Below the pieces are notes generated by a model. That model was not told where the DNA came from. It saw only the letters and a program-made list of their open reading frames with translations, and did no database searches. DNA of 64,000 nucleotides from Pseudoalteromonas luteoviolacea DSM 6061 (GTDB taxonomy: Bacteria; Pseudomonadota; Gammaproteobacteria; Enterobacterales; Alteromonadaceae): contig NZ_AUYB01000096.1 of assembly GCF_001625655.1 (NCBI RefSeq), positions 83,425-147,424 on the forward strand, given 5' to 3'. Position numbers and translations under genes: made by a program. Below, in pieces: positions 53,607-62,650 of the stretch (positions are counted from its first letter, which is position 1; each line of letters begins with the position of its first letter).

Positions 53607-55736
53607 TTACTCTTGCTCGGCTTCGAGCTCTTCTACATTAACTTTTTGCAAACGGATCTCACGATCTGCCGAAGCAATGGTCTCTTTACGGTGTGCAATG
53701 ATCACACGCGTCATATTCAATCGGCTTACAGCCTCATTAATATCCGACTCTAACGAGGTATCCAAGTGACTCGTCGCCTCATCCATAAACAAAATTTTAG
53801 GCTGTTTATAGAGCGCCCGCGCCAATATAATTCGCTGCTTTTGACCGCCAGAAAGAGATGATCCCATATCACCAATCAAGCTGTCGTAGCCCATTGGCAT
53901 TTGGCTAATATCATCGTGGATAGCGGCTAACTGTGCGCAATAGACCACACGCTCCATATCAATGGGGGTATCAAAAAATGCAATATTGTCAGCCACAGAA
54001 CCGGATAGTAGTTCATCGTCCTGCATCACCGCTGCGATTTGCTGACGATATTGTCTTGCACCAATTTGTTCAATCGGCACATCATCAATGAGCACTTCAC
54101 CACTTTTGGCTTGATTGAGGCCTAACATAATTTTAAGTAATGTGGACTTTCCACAGCCAGACGGGCCCGTAATAGCCACCGATTCGCCCTCGTTGATATC
54201 TAAACAAAGGTTGTGCAAAACATCTGGCGTAGCATCAGAATATGAAAAACAGATATTTTTTAACTCTACCTTTCCTTTGACGGTATGTTTCTTCAGTTGC
54301 TCTGGTTGCAGAGTTTCCTTTTCGGTCAATGCAATATCGGCAATACGGTCGAAGTGCAGGCCCACCATCTTAAATTCAATCAGTTTTTCAATTAGGTTGG
54401 CTGTTTTGTCCATAAACTGGCGTTTATATGACATAAATGCAAATAGCATCCCGGTACTAAAGCCGCCTTCAAGCACCAAATGTGCCGCCAAGTAGACCAC
54501 TAAGATATTTTCAATCCCAAATAGGGCACGGTTAATAGCATCATAACCAATTTGGAAATTGCCCAAGCGAATACTTTGATTAATCGCATTGGCATAGCGG
54601 TTTTGCCATTGCCCTTCTCGCTTAACTTCCGAACCAAACAGTTTGATTGTTTGAATGCCACGCACCGTTTCCATAAAGTTGGAGTTTTCTTCTGCACGGG
54701 CCATAATTTCTTGTTCACTGATGTTTCTAAATGGCTTATACATTGCGATTCTAACCAGCGCATACGCAATTACAGCCGCCAATACCACCAGCGACAGCGT
54801 TGGGCTATAAAAGAAAATCATCGCCAAAGTTATGATGGCCATTAAGCCATCAATAATTGCCTCGATTACGCCTGTGGTCAGAATTTGCTTTACTTGCTGC
54901 AACGAGCCAAACCTCGACACGACATCGCCCATATGACGCTTTTCAAAGTACGAAATAGGTAGACGCACTAAGTGATGGAAGAGGTTTGCACCTAGCTGGA
55001 TATTCATTTGATTACCAAAATGCAGCAACGTAAACCCCCGCAACGCATTCGTGGCAATTTCAAACACTAATACTAAGAAAAAGCCCGTGGCTAGTACGGT
55101 CAATAGATTAGTATCTCCCGTAAGTACCACATCATCAATCACTAACTGAATGTAGTATGGGGCTGCAAGCGTAAACACTTGTAGTAAAATAGAAAGCAAG
55201 AAAATCAATAACAAAGAACGCTTTAAGCCGGTGATGCGGCTCCAAAAATCCGCAAACTTTAAGCTGGGTTTTTTCTCTTTTTTCTCAAAGCTCTTAGTTG
55301 GGGTAAGCTCTAGCGCGACGCCAGTAAAGTGCTTGGACGCCTCATCCAAGGTAAAGGTCTTTTCGCCCGACGCTGGATCGTGGATAACAATGCGCTTTTC
55401 GTTGGCTTTTTTTAACACCACAAAGTGATTCATATCCCAGTGCAAAATACATGGGGTTTGTAGTGCGTCTAAATCCTCTAATTCAATCCTCAAAGGTCTG
55501 GAGCTGAGTTCTAGCTGCTCAGCAAAATGCATGATATCCAGCAAGGTAGCACCTTCGATGGATATACTAAACTTTTGTCTCAATGTAGTTAGGTCACTGT
55601 GGTAGCCGTGATAAGCGGCCACCATTGCCAAACTTGCCAATCCACATTCTGCTGCTTCAGACTGCAAAATGATAGGCAGTGAATTCCTTGACCAAAACTG
55701 TAATTTTTGTACCGGAGAGTTATCTTCGTGATGCAT
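53607..55736 (-). CDS. lanT: C39-peptidase ABC exporter for GG-leader peptides
   Basis: A 709-residue transporter. The N-terminal C39 peptidase (1-150) has catalytic Cys31 in QSEAAECGLASLAMVAAYHG and the His in CILHWDMNHFVVL. About six membrane helices (170-440) follow, then an ABC domain: [45 protein letters not shown]. It cuts precursors after the double glycine and exports the product. The nearby precursors end their leaders in Gly-Gly, which fits. It is followed by lanC after 220 bp. Confidence 0.95.
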   Translation of the reverse strand: MHHEDNSPVQKLQFWSRNSLPIILQSEAAECGLASLAMVAAYHGYHSDLTTLRQKFSISIEGATLLDIMHFAEQLELSSRPLRIELEDLDALQTPCILHWDMNHFVVLKKANEKRIVIHDPASGEKTFTLDEASKHFTGVALELTPTKSFEKKEKKPSLKFADFWSRITGLKRSLLLIFLLSILLQVFTLAAPYYIQLVIDDVVLTGDTNLLTVLATGFFLVLVFEIATNALRGFTLLHFGNQMNIQLGANLFHHLVRLPISYFEKRHMGDVVSRFGSLQQVKQILTTGVIEAIIDGLMAIITLAMIFFYSPTLSLVVLAAVIAYALVRIAMYKPFRNISEQEIMARAEENSNFMETVRGIQTIKLFGSEVKREGQWQNRYANAINQSIRLGNFQIGYDAINRALFGIENILVVYLAAHLVLEGGFSTGMLFAFMSYKRQFMDKTANLIEKLIEFKMVGLHFDRIADIALTEKETLQPEQLKKHTVKGKVELKNICFSYSDATPDVLHNLCLDINEGESVAITGPSGCGKSTLLKIMLGLNQAKSGEVLIDDVPIEQIGARQYRQQIAAVMQDDELLSGSVADNIAFFDTPIDMERVVYCAQLAAIHDDISQMPMGYDSLIGDMGSSLSGGQKQRIILARALYKQPKILFMDEATSHLDTSLESDINEAVSRLNMTRVIIAHRKETIASADREIRLQKVNVEELEAEQE

Positions 55737-55765
55737 ACAAAGCCTTTTATTATCGTTATTGCAGC

Positions 55766-57010
55766 TTACAGCTGTCCTTTAATACTGAATACCGGATCAA
55801 ATAACCACCTCAGTAACGAACGTTCTTCGATGATAATATCTGCGTCTAACATCATGCCTGCACGCAAAGGTGTAGACTTGCCATAGGCCTGAATATCTTG
55901 TTCAGACAAAGACACGATGACACGATAAGCTGGTTCACTGATAATCCCAGGAATGATGGCTTCTTCCGGTAAGATCAAACTGGTACTTATTTGTTTAATC
56001 TCTCCACCATAGATGCCAAACTTTTCATACGGAAAAGCGTGGTAACGCAATTTTGCTTGTTGCCCTTGTTCAATAAATCCGAAAGCAGATGTAGGGACAT
56101 AAATGACGGCCTGCATCTGGCTGTTTTCAGGGATCACACTCAAAAGTTTTTGCCCTGAAACTACATTCTTGCCCACTTTTGCCAATAAGCCAGTTACAAC
56201 ACCAGCTTTGGGCGCTCTCAGCTCACCGAGTCTTTGCTGTTCAATGGACGTAAGTTGAATCTTTAGCTGAGCACGCTCAGACTTAAGTTGGTTAATACGC
56301 TCTTCATGACCTAATGGCAGCTTTTCTAGTTGTGTGTCGAATTGTTCTATTTGTGACTCTAAACTGAGTTTTTCTGTACGGATATTAGAAGACTGTTGTT
56401 GTAGCGATAATAAGGTATCTTTTTGTCTTTGTAATTCAAGCTCAGATATATAGCCAGTACCTTTTAACGTACTGATTTGGCTTACCATTTGCTTATTTAA
56501 ATCAAGACGTTGTGAAAATGTAACCTGCTGGCTTGTCAATTCATCCAGACGTTTTTTAGCACTGACTTTTTGCAGCGTTAGCTCATTTAAGTCCAATTGA
56601 AACTGCTGCTCTTGTTGCGCAATTAAACGCTCAATATTTTTTAATTGAAAAGTATATTGATTCACCAAAGCCTGATTTAGTTCGAGTGCTTGAGTGCTGT
56701 GCTTGGCAGAAGCTATTCTTAAAATAGGCTGTTCGGCTTCTACAAATTGGCCTTCTTCAACGAGGACTTCAGCGACTATCCCCTCTTGTGACGCAACCAT
56801 ATTCAGGATCCCAGTATTTGGCTCAAGCACGCCCGATACACGCTCTTTTCGCGCATAGCTACCGACTGCAAGAAAGATAATACTGATGGTCACCACAAAT
56901 AAGATCAGAAAGGTGAGTGTCTTAAACACGGGTGGTTGAACTAAACTCACAGCTCCTTCTAATCGGTGTCGCTTGTTCTCAAGTACTTCTTTGCGAAAGA
57001 GATTTTCCAT
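55766..57010 (-). CDS. HlyD-type periplasmic adaptor of the peptide exporter
   Basis: A 414-residue membrane-fusion protein of the bacteriocin-export kind. One membrane anchor (residues about 30-50), lipoyl half motif (EGIVAEVLVEEGQFVEAEQP), a long coiled coil (about 100-260), second lipoyl half (LRAPKAGVVTGLLAKVGKNV) and a C-terminal barrel. It links the C39 ABC exporter, encoded 29 bp downstream, to an outer-membrane TolC channel encoded elsewhere. First gene of the lanthipeptide operon on this strand, just after glmU. Confidence 0.92.
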   Translation of the reverse strand: MENLFRKEVLENKRHRLEGAVSLVQPPVFKTLTFLILFVVTISIIFLAVGSYARKERVSGVLEPNTGILNMVASQEGIVAEVLVEEGQFVEAEQPILRIASAKHSTQALELNQALVNQYTFQLKNIERLIAQQEQQFQLDLNELTLQKVSAKKRLDELTSQQVTFSQRLDLNKQMVSQISTLKGTGYISELELQRQKDTLLSLQQQSSNIRTEKLSLESQIEQFDTQLEKLPLGHEERINQLKSERAQLKIQLTSIEQQRLGELRAPKAGVVTGLLAKVGKNVVSGQKLLSVIPENSQMQAVIYVPTSAFGFIEQGQQAKLRYHAFPYEKFGIYGGEIKQISTSLILPEEAIIPGIISEPAYRVIVSLSEQDIQAYGKSTPLRAGMMLDADIIIEERSLLRWLFDPVFSIKGQL

Positions 57011-57106
57011 AATAACTTGTACACCTGAATTAATTGTTTTTATTGTTAAATTTTAATTAACCCCTCCGTAATGTATCACTTTGGAAACCAGAAAGAAACG
57101 AGATAC

Positions 57107-57133
57107 AAAAAAAGGGAATTAAATTCCCTTTTT
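57107..57133 (-). terminator. glmU terminator
   Basis: AAAAAGGGAATT and AATTCCCTTTTT arms with one central base, with A and T runs on both sides. It separates glmU from the lanthipeptide exporter operon, which therefore needs its own promoter. Confidence 0.9.
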
Positions 57134-57144
57134 AGTCATATTAT

Positions 57145-58506
57145 TTAAGCTTTCTTCGTTGGCCTCTGCCATCCAGAGATATTTCGTTGCTTGCTTCTAG
57201 CAACAGCCAATTGCTCATCACCAACCGCGCTTGTGACCACAGAGCCAGCGGCCACTGTTGCTTGTGCACCAACAGTCACTGGCGCAACCAGCGACGAATT
57301 AGAACCAATAAAAGCCCCATCTCCGATAATGGTTTGTGATTTATTAACCCCATCATAATTACAAGTAATCGTGCCTGCACCGATGTTCACTTTCTCACCT
57401 ACTGTCGTATCACCAAGGTAAGTAAAGTGATTCGCTTTTGAGCCAGAACCTAAGCGAGACTTCTTCATCTCGACAAAGTTGCCAACATGGGCGTTTTCTT
57501 CAAGTAATGCACCTGGACGAAGCCTTGCAAATGGTCCAACAGTACACAGAGCTTTGACTTGTGCTTCTTCAATAATTGAGTTTGCTTTGATCACAGCGCC
57601 ATCGCCAATTGTGCAATCTTTTAGCACGCAGTTTGGTCCAATACGTACATTATTACCAATTGTAACTTTACCTTCGAAGATAACATTAACGTCTATTTCA
57701 ACATCTTGCCCAGTAATCACTTCACCGCGTACGTCAATACGAGCCGGATCAGCTAGACTGGCACCATTTATCATTAATTCGTGGGCCTGACGCGCTTGAT
57801 ATGCACGCTCTAAAGCCGCAAGTTGTACACGGTTGTTTGCACCTTCCACTTCCATTGCATCATCAGGCTGCGCAGAACTTATTTCTACGCCTTCAGCATG
57901 TGCCATCGCAACAATATCCGTTAAGTAGTATTCGCCCTGAGCATTGTTATTAGAAAGTTGTCCCAACCACTTTTTCAATAGGCCGCCATTTGCAGCCATA
58001 ATGCCGGTGTTGATTTCTTGAATTTTTAATTGTTCAGCGGATGCATCTTTTTGCTCAATAATACCGACAAGTTTGCCATTTTCGCGCAACATACGGCCAT
58101 AACCAGTTGGATTCTCTAGCGTCACAGTCAATATTGCCAATCCTTCTTCAGGTGTCGCCGCCAATAACCTTTCTAGCGTTGAACGCTTAGTAAGAGGTAC
58201 ATCCCCATACAAGACCAATACGGTATCATCATCAGCAATGTGTTCTTTAGCCACGGCAACGGCGTGGCCAGTACCAAGTTGCTCTTCTTGCAACACCCAA
58301 TTAACCGCGTTGTGTGATAAGTGTTCTTTTAATAATTCACCACCATGTCCGTAAACTAAATTAGTTGCTTTAGCACCCATAGCAACTGCATTGTCAATAA
58401 CATGCTGAACCATAGGTTTACCAGCAACTGGATGAAGAACTTTAGGTAAATTTGAACGCATACGAGTACCTTTACCCGCAGCTAAAATAACTGTGTTTAA
58501 TGCCAT
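57145..58506 (-). CDS. glmU: bifunctional GlmU: GlcN-1-P acetyltransferase / uridylyltransferase
   Basis: A 453-residue enzyme completing UDP-GlcNAc synthesis. The N-terminal nucleotidyltransferase has [20 protein letters not shown] and [11 protein letters not shown]; the C-terminal left-handed beta-helix acetyltransferase has hexapeptide repeats ([38 protein letters not shown]). Length is typical. AAAGGAT precedes the ATG. It is usually near glmS in related bacteria; here 24 kb of other genes lie between the two, and it is flanked on both sides by lanthipeptide genes. Confidence 0.98.
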   Translation of the reverse strand: MALNTVILAAGKGTRMRSNLPKVLHPVAGKPMVQHVIDNAVAMGAKATNLVYGHGGELLKEHLSHNAVNWVLQEEQLGTGHAVAVAKEHIADDDTVLVLYGDVPLTKRSTLERLLAATPEEGLAILTVTLENPTGYGRMLRENGKLVGIIEQKDASAEQLKIQEINTGIMAANGGLLKKWLGQLSNNNAQGEYYLTDIVAMAHAEGVEISSAQPDDAMEVEGANNRVQLAALERAYQARQAHELMINGASLADPARIDVRGEVITGQDVEIDVNVIFEGKVTIGNNVRIGPNCVLKDCTIGDGAVIKANSIIEEAQVKALCTVGPFARLRPGALLEENAHVGNFVEMKKSRLGSGSKANHFTYLGDTTVGEKVNIGAGTITCNYDGVNKSQTIIGDGAFIGSNSSLVAPVTVGAQATVAAGSVVTSAVGDEQLAVARSKQRNISGWQRPTKKA

Positions 58507-59211
58507 CTGTGATGAATCCTTTTTATTACTTACTATCTCCTACACATTTCATACACTTTAAGGCTGCCACTCCATGTGCACAGTCAAACATATTCGCAGT
58601 GTATAATCTGCTTCAGAAATGATTGCTGATATTTTAACTAGATTTATCTCAATTGATAGTCAAAATCATGGTTTGAATGCTCATCTGACGAGTACTTGCT
58701 ATTCTTTATAAAAGTTTTTATCACATCAATGCATTAATTAGGTCTTACGCAACCCCTCACTAGTGCATTTTTTAACCACCCCTAACAAATTGCCAGCATT
58801 ATCCTCAGATAACCAAGAAGCCAATCACAGTATTTCTCTTTCTTAATTCCCTCTTTTACGTCAACACCGCCAAAACCAAACCCCAAAAACCATCATTTCT
58901 CAATTGCATTTCTGCTTTAGGAACAAACTTTGTGATGGCTATAAAAAGCGTAAATACCGTTAAAAACACTTGTAAAAGTTCTAATTAAACTCTTTTTCAA
59001 TATAACAAACCATAAAAATCAATAATTTAACACGAAACCTTATGTACAAATCATAACCTTCTAATAATTAACTTTTGGAAAATTCTTGCTAACTTAGGAT
59101 TCAAGTTACGGGGCACGATAAAAACACCCCAGCCAATTAGGCAAACAACTTAAACAACAAAAAATTTTTACAAGCTCTATACAAAAACAAATAAGTAAAA
59201 GGACACAAAAA
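58507..59211. promoter_or_regulatory. 705-bp intergenic region between glmU and the precursor array
   Basis: AT-rich. It must carry the divergent promoters of glmU (minus) and of the precursor array (plus). No ORF looks real and no strong dyad was found. The long 5' space ahead of the first precursor leaves room for a regulated promoter or an untranslated leader. Confidence 0.4.
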
Positions 59212-59376
59212 ATGAAACTAGCTATCACAAAGAAGAACATCAAAAACCTAAGCCAAGACAAGAAGCGCCTTCCAGCTAATATGACTAAGTTCATCAATGG
59301 CGGTTCGATGGCTCAGCCTCAAGATAGCTCAGACACATCAGTAACTGTACCGTCTGGTCCAACTCATCAACTATAA
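59212..59376 (+). CDS. Cys-free GG-leader RiPP precursor, copy 1
   Basis: A 54-residue precursor with AAAGGACA 6-7 nt upstream. The leader starts MKLAITKKNIKNLSQDKKRL and ends at Gly30-Gly31; the core of 23 residues is rich in Ser/Thr (about eight), Pro and Gly, with no Cys. The leader matches the Cys-rich precursor at 13.6 kb and ends in a site for the C39 exporter. LanB could dehydrate the core, but LanC could not make rings without Cys, so a different final structure is expected. Confidence 0.85.
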   Translation: MKLAITKKNIKNLSQDKKRLPANMTKFINGGSMAQPQDSSDTSVTVPSGPTHQL

Positions 59377-59424
59377 AAAAACAACAACACAAAATACATA
59401 ACAACAAATATATAGGACACGACC

Positions 59425-59589
59425 ATGAAACTAGCAGTTACTAAAAAGAACATTAAAAACCTGAGCCAAGACAACAAACGCCTACCATCTGAAATGACTA
59501 AGTTCATCAATGGCGGCACAATGGCGCAGCTTCGAGATAGCTCAGACACATCAGTAACTGTACCGTCTGGTCCAACCCATCAACTATAA
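59425..59589 (+). CDS. Cys-free GG-leader RiPP precursor, copy 2
   Basis: A 54-residue precursor with AGGACA upstream. The leader starts MKLAVTKKNIKNLSQDNKRL and ends at Gly30-Gly31; the core TMAQLRDSSDTSVTVPSGPT is followed by HQL. It shares its last 17 residues exactly with copy 1, so the C-terminal part of the core is conserved while the first core residues vary. No Cys. Confidence 0.85.
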   Translation: MKLAVTKKNIKNLSQDNKRLPSEMTKFINGGTMAQLRDSSDTSVTVPSGPTHQL

Positions 59590-59635
59590 AAATAACAACA
59601 CAAAATACATAACAACAAATATAAAGGACACGACC

Positions 59636-59803
59636 ATGAAACTAACAGTTACTAAAAAGAACATTAAAAACCTGAGCCAAGACAACAAACGCCTACCATC
59701 TGAAATGACTAAGTTCATCAATGGCGGCACAATGCCACAGCTTAGAGCAGACAGCTCAGATACATCGGTCACAGGACCATCAAGCCCTAGCAATCAAGAC
59801 TAA
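59636..59803 (+). CDS. Cys-free GG-leader RiPP precursor, copy 3
   Basis: A 55-residue precursor with AAAGGACA upstream. The leader differs from copy 2 at one position in the first 31. The core starts TMPQLRADSSDTSVTGPSSP and ends SNQD, so it has diverged at its C-terminus from copies 1 and 2 while keeping the DSSDTSVT block. No Cys. About 90 bp later comes the LuxR-type regulator gene. Confidence 0.85.
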   Translation: MKLTVTKKNIKNLSQDNKRLPSEMTKFINGGTMPQLRADSSDTSVTGPSSPSNQD

Positions 59804-59895
59804 GGCCAATTAAAAACGTGATAACTCACAGATATATGTGATTGATATCTCCTTAAGGCATAAAAACCATACTTCTCAATAGTGGAGCACCGGAT

Positions 59896-60567
59896 ATGAG
59901 TTCAGCAATCATGACGCAGGCAACTGCAGAAATTTACACCCAGACCGCATTTAGTGAGGTGGTTAGTAAAATAGACAACGTCAAAAATGAAACTGAATTT
60001 CGCAATCTTGTATCGGAATTACAAGCGATATCTGCACCAAGCTTTTTGGCATTCATTGCCTTTGACCATCTAACGCCGACGTCAATTGAAAGCAAATTAT
60101 TTGGCAATCAATCCAGTGCAATTAATCAATTATTACTCAGTGAAGAAGTGCGTGAGCACTGTAATAATGAATCCTCAGCGGTTTCATTAAGTCAGTTTGG
60201 AAGCCTATATCCACAGAATTTATATATTTTGCCAGTACATGCAGGTCACAATGAGCACGGAGCTTTGCTTTTGCAAATTGAAGATCCACAAGACGTTGAA
60301 CACCTTTGTTGGTATTGGTCATCTATTGCCACATACCTAGTACACGCTTATATCAAGATTTCTAAACAGCGTCTTGTGGCCATAACTAAACGTGAGCGCG
60401 ACTGCTTACTTTGGGCTTGCGAAGGCAAAACATCGTGGGAGATTAGTCAAATACTTGGTGTATCTGAGCGTACCGTAAACTTTCACCTATCCAACTGTAT
60501 TGAAAAGACCAACAGTGCAAACCGACTTCAAGCAATTGCTAAGTGTGTCGTAACAAACATCATATAA
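59896..60567 (+). CDS. LuxR-type regulator (solo), copy A
   Basis: A 223-residue regulator. The C-terminal HTH (TKRERDCLLWACEGKTSWEI, then LGVSERTVNFHLSN) carries the WAxxGKTSWEI form typical of autoinducer-type LuxR proteins. The N-terminal 160 residues have the right size for an autoinducer-binding fold, but the usual Trp/Tyr/Asp-Pro ligand residues are not evident, and no LuxI synthase is in the window. A dyad TCACA-N6-TGTGA lies at 59826-59841 upstream. It follows the precursor array and probably controls it. Confidence 0.85.
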   Translation: MSSAIMTQATAEIYTQTAFSEVVSKIDNVKNETEFRNLVSELQAISAPSFLAFIAFDHLTPTSIESKLFGNQSSAINQLLLSEEVREHCNNESSAVSLSQFGSLYPQNLYILPVHAGHNEHGALLLQIEDPQDVEHLCWYWSSIATYLVHAYIKISKQRLVAITKRERDCLLWACEGKTSWEISQILGVSERTVNFHLSNCIEKTNSANRLQAIAKCVVTNII

Positions 60568-60584
60568 ATTTGAAAGGAACTACA

Positions 60585-61697
60585 ATGCAATCGGTTAAAT
60601 ACATAGGACTGTGTGCGGCCATATTAACTACTGCGGCGTGCAATACCAATCAGATGCCACAACCAGTAGTAAAAATGAACAATGCTCTGCACGCTGACTC
60701 TGTAGCGCCATACAAAAATCTCTATGCTTCGCCGTTCACGGATCTGGGGCCTTATCATGAGATTGATACAATGGACTTTAAGACGCCTAAAGAGAATAAA
60801 CCGATTGAAGACAGCATATTCAGACTTTCTTACTCGGGGTTTGACAAAACGCATGGCTACAATTATCGGGACAACCTTTACCCGGCCTCGGTAAATAGCC
60901 AGTCACGCAATATGATTACTTGGTTGGGCCATGCTAGCTTTCTAATTCAAGACGGCAATGGTAATAGCTTTTTGACTGACCCAGTGTTTGGCGAGTTTGA
61001 TGGCATGATTGGCACTGTTGGGACAATGTTGTTTGATGAGTTAAAGCGTTTAGGGCCACCACCAGTAGAGCCCGAAGCCCTGTCTTTTGTGGATGGGATA
61101 TTAATATCTCACGACCACTATGACCACTTCTCCAATGACACTCTATCAAAATTGGGAAGTGACTTAGATATATTTTTACCTTTGGGTATGCAGCATGAGC
61201 TCGATGGCAAATTTAACAGTGTATTTGCACTGGATTGGTATACGGACATTGAATACAAGAAAAACAAAATCCACTTTGTACCAGCCCATCACTACTCAAA
61301 TCGAAGTATCTTCGACCAAAATGAAAGCTTATGGGGTGGGTGGATTATCAATACTGGCGAGCTAAAAATTTACTTTGCTGGTGATACAGGATACAGCCCT
61401 ATATTTAAAGATATACAAAATGAATATGGCGATATCGATATTTGCATGATGCCGATAACAGCGTATGGCAAGCACTACAGAAGCGTGCACCTTTCACCAG
61501 AAGATGCGATAAAAGCAGCGCAAGATCTGCACTGTAAAATATTTATACCTTGGGGGTACGGCACATGGCAACTTGGTTTCGAGCATGTGAATGAGCCACT
61601 GCGCAGACTTGCCTATGCCGCTAAGGAGTTAAAACCGAATTTTAAAGTTCGTGTACTTGGTATAGGAGAGTCCTTTAAGTTCACAGAATTACTATAA
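60585..61697 (+). CDS. metallo-beta-lactamase-fold lipoprotein (NAPE-PLD-like)
   Basis: A 370-residue hydrolase from the ATG at 60585, which has GAAAGGAA upstream; the longer frame overlaps the LuxR gene. The N-terminus MQSVKYIGLCAAILTTAACN looks like a lipoprotein signal (TAAC). The zinc-binding motif is in GILISHDHYDHFSNDTL, preceded by ITWLGHASFLIQDGNG, and later Asp/His in YFAGDTGYSP and FVPAHHYSN, as in the NAPE-phospholipase-D/UlaG-like group. Substrate unknown; phospholipid or lactone hydrolysis are options. It may be co-transcribed with the LuxR gene. Confidence 0.85.
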   Translation: MQSVKYIGLCAAILTTAACNTNQMPQPVVKMNNALHADSVAPYKNLYASPFTDLGPYHEIDTMDFKTPKENKPIEDSIFRLSYSGFDKTHGYNYRDNLYPASVNSQSRNMITWLGHASFLIQDGNGNSFLTDPVFGEFDGMIGTVGTMLFDELKRLGPPPVEPEALSFVDGILISHDHYDHFSNDTLSKLGSDLDIFLPLGMQHELDGKFNSVFALDWYTDIEYKKNKIHFVPAHHYSNRSIFDQNESLWGGWIINTGELKIYFAGDTGYSPIFKDIQNEYGDIDICMMPITAYGKHYRSVHLSPEDAIKAAQDLHCKIFIPWGYGTWQLGFEHVNEPLRRLAYAAKELKPNFKVRVLGIGESFKFTELL

Positions 61698-61718
61698 CCT
61701 TTTTACTTACTTGTTGTT

Positions 61719-61770
61719 CAAGCGCTCTTCAAGCAGCACCGTGTCCGTTGCTTGTTAAGGGCGCTTTTTT
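61719..61770 (+). terminator. terminator of the LuxR/MBL transcript
   Basis: Outer arms AAGCGC/GCGCTT and inner arms CAAGCA/TGCTTG, ending in a TTTTTT tract, 20 bp after the hydrolase stop. Confidence 0.8.
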
Positions 61771-62037
61771 CATATTTAAACACCGCAAAACAAACACCTA
61801 ATAAACCCAAACCTTTGCGCTATTTGGCCTACCCTAGTGCCTTTGGTGTCCGCCCATAAAAATACCTCTTTGCTCAGCAATAGTAACCGCAACACGCAAC
61901 GACAAGACTTAGGTGCTAATTGGTACTCGCAACTCGTCAGGTTTAAATGCTAGAGCACGAAATCACCGCTTAAATCTGCAATATCAATGAGCTAACCCTG
62001 TATATTTCCTATGAACAACTGTGCATAAATACAATTT

Positions 62038-62051
62038 GGTACACGTGTACC
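62038..62051. promoter_or_regulatory. perfect 14-bp palindrome, operator candidate
   Basis: GGTACACGTGTACC is self-complementary over all 14 bases and lies 600 bp before the LuxR copy B gene. Could be a dimeric regulator site. No second copy was seen near the precursors. Confidence 0.35.
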
Positions 62052-62290
62052 TATACTCTAGATGAATAATGGCTAAGCTCACAATAGCAGCTAACTAAGT
62101 CGGAGTATTAATATAAGTTCGCCTTCAATTTCAACTGTTTAGTGCCGGCAACCTCTGTTGGTTTAAAACCTTAAACTCTCACGATTGCTGCACAGCGATT
62201 GGCTCCTGATGCAGACTATCGTCGAGCCAACAACGAGTGTTTGTTTAATATTGACCGCAGCCAGCTCCCATTGCCAATGTTGACTAACCT

Positions 62291-62309
62291 AGCGCAATAT
62301 ACTTGCGCT
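62291..62309. promoter_or_regulatory. 7-bp inverted repeat, operator or small hairpin
   Basis: AGCGCAA and TTGCGCT separated by TATAC, extended by outer TAG/CTA bases. About 340 bp before LuxR copy B; no T-tract follows. Confidence 0.35.
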
Positions 62310-62650
62310 GCTAGTTGTCCAAGAACTGACTAGCAATCTACAGTCTGATCTTTAAGGTATGTGTATTGGCGTGTTTTTACTTACCAGATGCATTACCAAC
62401 CTCCTCCTATCCAAGCTTGCGCCAGGCAAATCAACTGCAAAAAAGTTATTTTCAATAATTCGGAATAATTAATAAATCATAGCCTGCACTGACATACTTA
62501 TAAAGAATCCATTTCCCAATCATTTTCAAGATAACAAGTAAGGGCAAGTGATTGTTTTAAATGCTTATTAACTTAATATAAGAAATTTGCAAGGTCATGA
62601 AATTAGCGCCACTATTATCTCACCAATGCTCATAAATTGCGGGAAAAAAA

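Larger units (their letters stand above)
59201..59803 (+). repeat. three tandem copies of a ~212-bp precursor gene unit
   Basis: Start codons at 59212, 59425 and 59636 give a period of 213 and 211 bp. Copies 2 and 3 are nearly identical from the ribosome site through codon 33, including the spacer with CACAAAATACATAACAACAA; copy 1 is more diverged. Recent tandem duplication followed by core divergence is the simplest explanation. Confidence 0.85.
61771..62650. other. 880-bp gene-free region upstream of the second LuxR gene
   Basis: No coding frame of any length looks real. Two perfect palindromes stand out: GGTACACGTGTACC (62038-62051) and AGCGCAA-TATAC-TTGCGCT (62291-62309). The rest is mixed sequence with many short frames, possibly a decayed gene or a long regulatory region. 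Confidence 0.4.

Noticed and set aside
59106..59793. Three similar hydrophobic minus-strand frames opposite the precursor array
   Set aside because: They are mirror frames of the tandem plus-strand precursor genes; the plus frames have ribosome sites and GG leaders, and the similarity follows from the DNA repeat.
59826..59841. CRP-like site ahead of LuxR copy A
   Set aside because: The order is TCACA-N6-TGTGA, inverse to the CRP consensus TGTGA-N6-TCACA, so it is not a CRP site; noted only as a dyad.
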